A DNA stretch of 6,899 bases. Origin: Flavobacterium sp. UBA807 (GTDB lineage: Bacteria; Bacteroidota; Bacteroidia; Flavobacteriales; Flavobacteriaceae). The DNA is taken from the NCBI GenBank assembly GCA_002296885.1, contig DBIH01000239.1:1-6899 (forward strand). The letters are read 5' to 3'. Position numbers and translations under genes: made by a program. Below the pieces are notes generated by a model. It saw only the letters and a list, made by a program, of their open reading frames with translations, was not told the origin of the DNA and ran no database searches. Position 1 is the first letter of the stretch; each line of letters starts with the position of its first letter. Positions 5,700 through 6,899 of this stretch are shown here, piece after piece.

Positions 5700-6494
5700 T
5701 CAATTCTGTTTTATAAAAATTCGGTCATAACCATCCGGAACGTTGTACGGAAAAGATAAATCTTCGTTGAAAGTTATGGAATTATATTCGATTTCAATGG
5801 TTGTTTTTCCTTTCTTTTGAAATGCATTTATGTTAATGCCTGCAGGCAAAATCCCCAAAGGATAATCTTGAAAATTCGGGTAATTTGCTTCAAATCTTCT
5901 TTCTTTTTCCGGTTGATCGATTTCCTGTTTCTTCAATAAGAAATGCACCATTTCAAAGAAAAAAGATTTCTCGGTTTTATCTTCAATGGTATTTAGTTTA
6001 TAGCCATTATCTATTTCGGTAAATGAATAATTTCCTTTTGTTAAATCATCTATCGGTTTTCCTATCAGCATGTTTTGTATTTTATTGAAATCCAAATCGG
6101 TTCCCAGCCATTGGCTCAGTGTTTCATAGTCTCCTTCAAAATAGTTCCCATTTACTTTTTCGTAATACTTAACTTCATTTGGCGTGATTAAAGCTTTTGC
6201 CATTGTTATTCCAAGAACCCGAATACTGACCAAAATCTTTTCATCTCTTTTTATCTTGATTTCTGCCGAAACACTTTGCGAATCATTTTCGCTTCTGTAT
6301 TTGGCACTTGCCCTGATATATAACGTCGAAAAGTCAATTTTATTATTGTTGTGTTTTTGGATTATCTTTTCAGAAGTTATTGCCGTTGTATCAACATTTA
6401 CACCATTTGCAGGTGTTTTGGTATCAACAAAAACCTGTTTTGGTTTGCATGATGCAAAAAAAGCAATCATCAAAATACACAATCCTTTTTTCAT
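5700..6494 (-). CDS. DUF4292-type lipoprotein (264 aa)
   Basis: The N-terminus MKKGLCILMIAFFASC is a lipoprotein signal with a lipobox (FASC) and acylated Cys16. The next residues, KPKQVFVD, lack the Asp/Glu-rich surface-export signal described in Flavobacteria, so I expect the protein on the periplasmic face of the outer membrane. The body alternates beta-strand-like segments, for example DFSTLYIRASAKYRSEN, VSAEIKIKRDEKILVSIRV (about 75-93), ITMAKALITPNEVKYYEKV and NYFEGDYETLSQWLG. This pattern matches Bacteroidota DUF4292 proteins and recalls the LolA/LolB-like lipid-carrier fold. No biochemical function can be claimed; carrying a lipid or lipoprotein in the periplasm is a guess. The ATG at 6494 overlaps the TPR gene stop by one base (TAATG), suggesting translational coupling. 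The EnvC-like gene starts 13 nt downstream. Confidence 0.85.
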   Translation of the reverse strand: MKKGLCILMIAFFASCKPKQVFVDTKTPANGVNVDTTAITSEKIIQKHNNNKIDFSTLYIRASAKYRSENDSQSVSAEIKIKRDEKILVSIRVLGITMAKALITPNEVKYYEKVNGNYFEGDYETLSQWLGTDLDFNKIQNMLIGKPIDDLTKGNYSFTEIDNGYKLNTIEDKTEKSFFFEMVHFLLKKQEIDQPEKERRFEANYPNFQDYPLGILPAGININAFQKKGKTTIEIEYNSITFNEDLSFPYNVPDGYDRIFIKQN

Positions 6495-6899
6495 TATTTC
6501 TTTTGCTTTTGAATAAGCTCATTCGCTTTCGTAAAATACTTTTCCTTCTTTTTAGCATCGCCCAAACCATTATAGGCTTCACCCAGCTGGATATTAAAGT
6601 TGATTTCCAATGCTTCATCTTCAACTACAAAATCGACACCTGATTCTAAAATTGTCGCAGCTTTTTTAAACTGCCCTAACTGATTATTTGCCAAACCGGC
6701 ATAATAATAGAACTGCGGCTGCGTTGGAAAAAGCTGAGTCAAATCGTCCGCCTTTTTTGCTAAAACGCCAAATTGTTGCTTTTCGGTATAAGCCTGCATT
6801 AATAATATTTGCGTTTCAACATCGTCATTTTCATCTTTTAAATGCATTTCAAAATATTTGATGGCTTTGTCCCAATCGGATTTTGCATAATAGAATTTG
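6494..6899 (-). CDS. TPR-repeat protein, 5' end outside the window (partial)
   Basis: The frame is open from the right edge of the window (first full codon at 6898) to a TAA at 6496-6494, giving 134 visible residues. An ATG at 6847 is internal, because the codons before it continue the repeat pattern (KFYYAKSDWDKAIKYFEMHL). At least three tetratricopeptide-like units can be seen: around KFYYAKSDWDKAIKYFEMHL, QFYYYAGLANNQLGQFKKAATILESG and NIQLGEAYNGLGDAKKKEKYFTKANEL. TPR arrays bind partner proteins, and in Bacteroidota such proteins are often periplasmic or membrane-anchored; the N-terminus that would decide this is missing. The gene is the most upstream visible member of the TPR/DUF4292/EnvC-like operon, whose promoter must lie to the right of the window. 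Confidence 0.9.
   Translation of the reverse strand, partial: KFYYAKSDWDKAIKYFEMHLKDENDDVETQILLMQAYTEKQQFGVLAKKADDLTQLFPTQPQFYYYAGLANNQLGQFKKAATILESGVDFVVEDEALEINFNIQLGEAYNGLGDAKKKEKYFTKANELIQKQKK

Noticed and set aside
6184..6643. Plus- and minus-strand frames across the DUF4292/TPR junction (6184-6516, 6380-6643, 6424-6624)
   Set aside because: They overlap two well-supported genes joined by a TAATG overlap and show no family pattern of their own.
1..6899. Mobile element, CRISPR array, tRNA or defence system
   Set aside because: No transposase, integrase, long terminal inverted repeats, regularly spaced repeats, tRNA cloverleaf or defence-gene motif is visible; all long frames are accounted for by core-type genes.

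Overview
The window looks like chromosomal DNA of a Bacteroidota bacterium of the Flavobacteriaceae type, most likely Flavobacterium or a close relative. Three things point there: AT-rich DNA with hardly any Shine-Dalgarno sequences; promoter boxes that fit the Bacteroidetes TTTG-N18-TAnnTTTG consensus; and protein families typical of that phylum (an HU-CCDC81/SPOR protein, a DUF4292 lipoprotein, a degenerate EnvC-like LytM protein). No insertion sequence, phage gene, tRNA, rRNA or CRISPR array is visible. This is housekeeping and cell-envelope chromosome rather than an accessory island.

Layout. Positions 1-57 hold the last 18 codons of a plus-strand gene, probably tryptophanyl-tRNA synthetase. 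It converges, with a 1-nt gap, on a minus-strand gene for an unrecognised 487-residue single-pass membrane protein (59-1522). Upstream of that, on the same strand, is dprA (1560-2669), the DNA-processing/competence protein. A 101-bp divergent region (2670-2770) separates dprA from a plus-strand HU-CCDC81/SPOR membrane protein (2771-3700), which has its own terminator. Next is an independently promoted YciA-like acyl-CoA thioesterase (3765-4274). The 149-bp gap after it holds a structured element that I believe is a Flavo-1-type RNA motif, followed by a bidirectional terminator. The rest is a tightly packed minus-strand operon, read from right to left: a TPR protein cut by the window edge (6494-6899), a DUF4292 lipoprotein (5700-6494, overlapping the TPR gene by 1 nt) and an EnvC-like coiled-coil/LytM protein (4424-5686).

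How the genes fit together. The three-gene operon and the SPOR protein all point to the envelope. The SPOR domain is expected to bind peptidoglycan, the EnvC-like protein to control amidases, and the DUF4292 lipoprotein and TPR protein to act at the outer membrane or periplasm. DprA acts on single-stranded DNA in the cytoplasm, and the thioesterase acts on acyl-CoA; neither is obviously linked to the envelope genes. Four of the genes have a perfect TAnnTTTG box just upstream, predicting very short 5' leaders and one essentially leaderless mRNA (the SPOR gene).

I did not find a convincing new multi-gene system. The most unusual items are the structured RNA element at 4295-4391, the probable leaderless SPOR mRNA, the complete loss of zinc ligands in the LytM domain, and the unrecognised membrane protein with its own promoter downstream of dprA.
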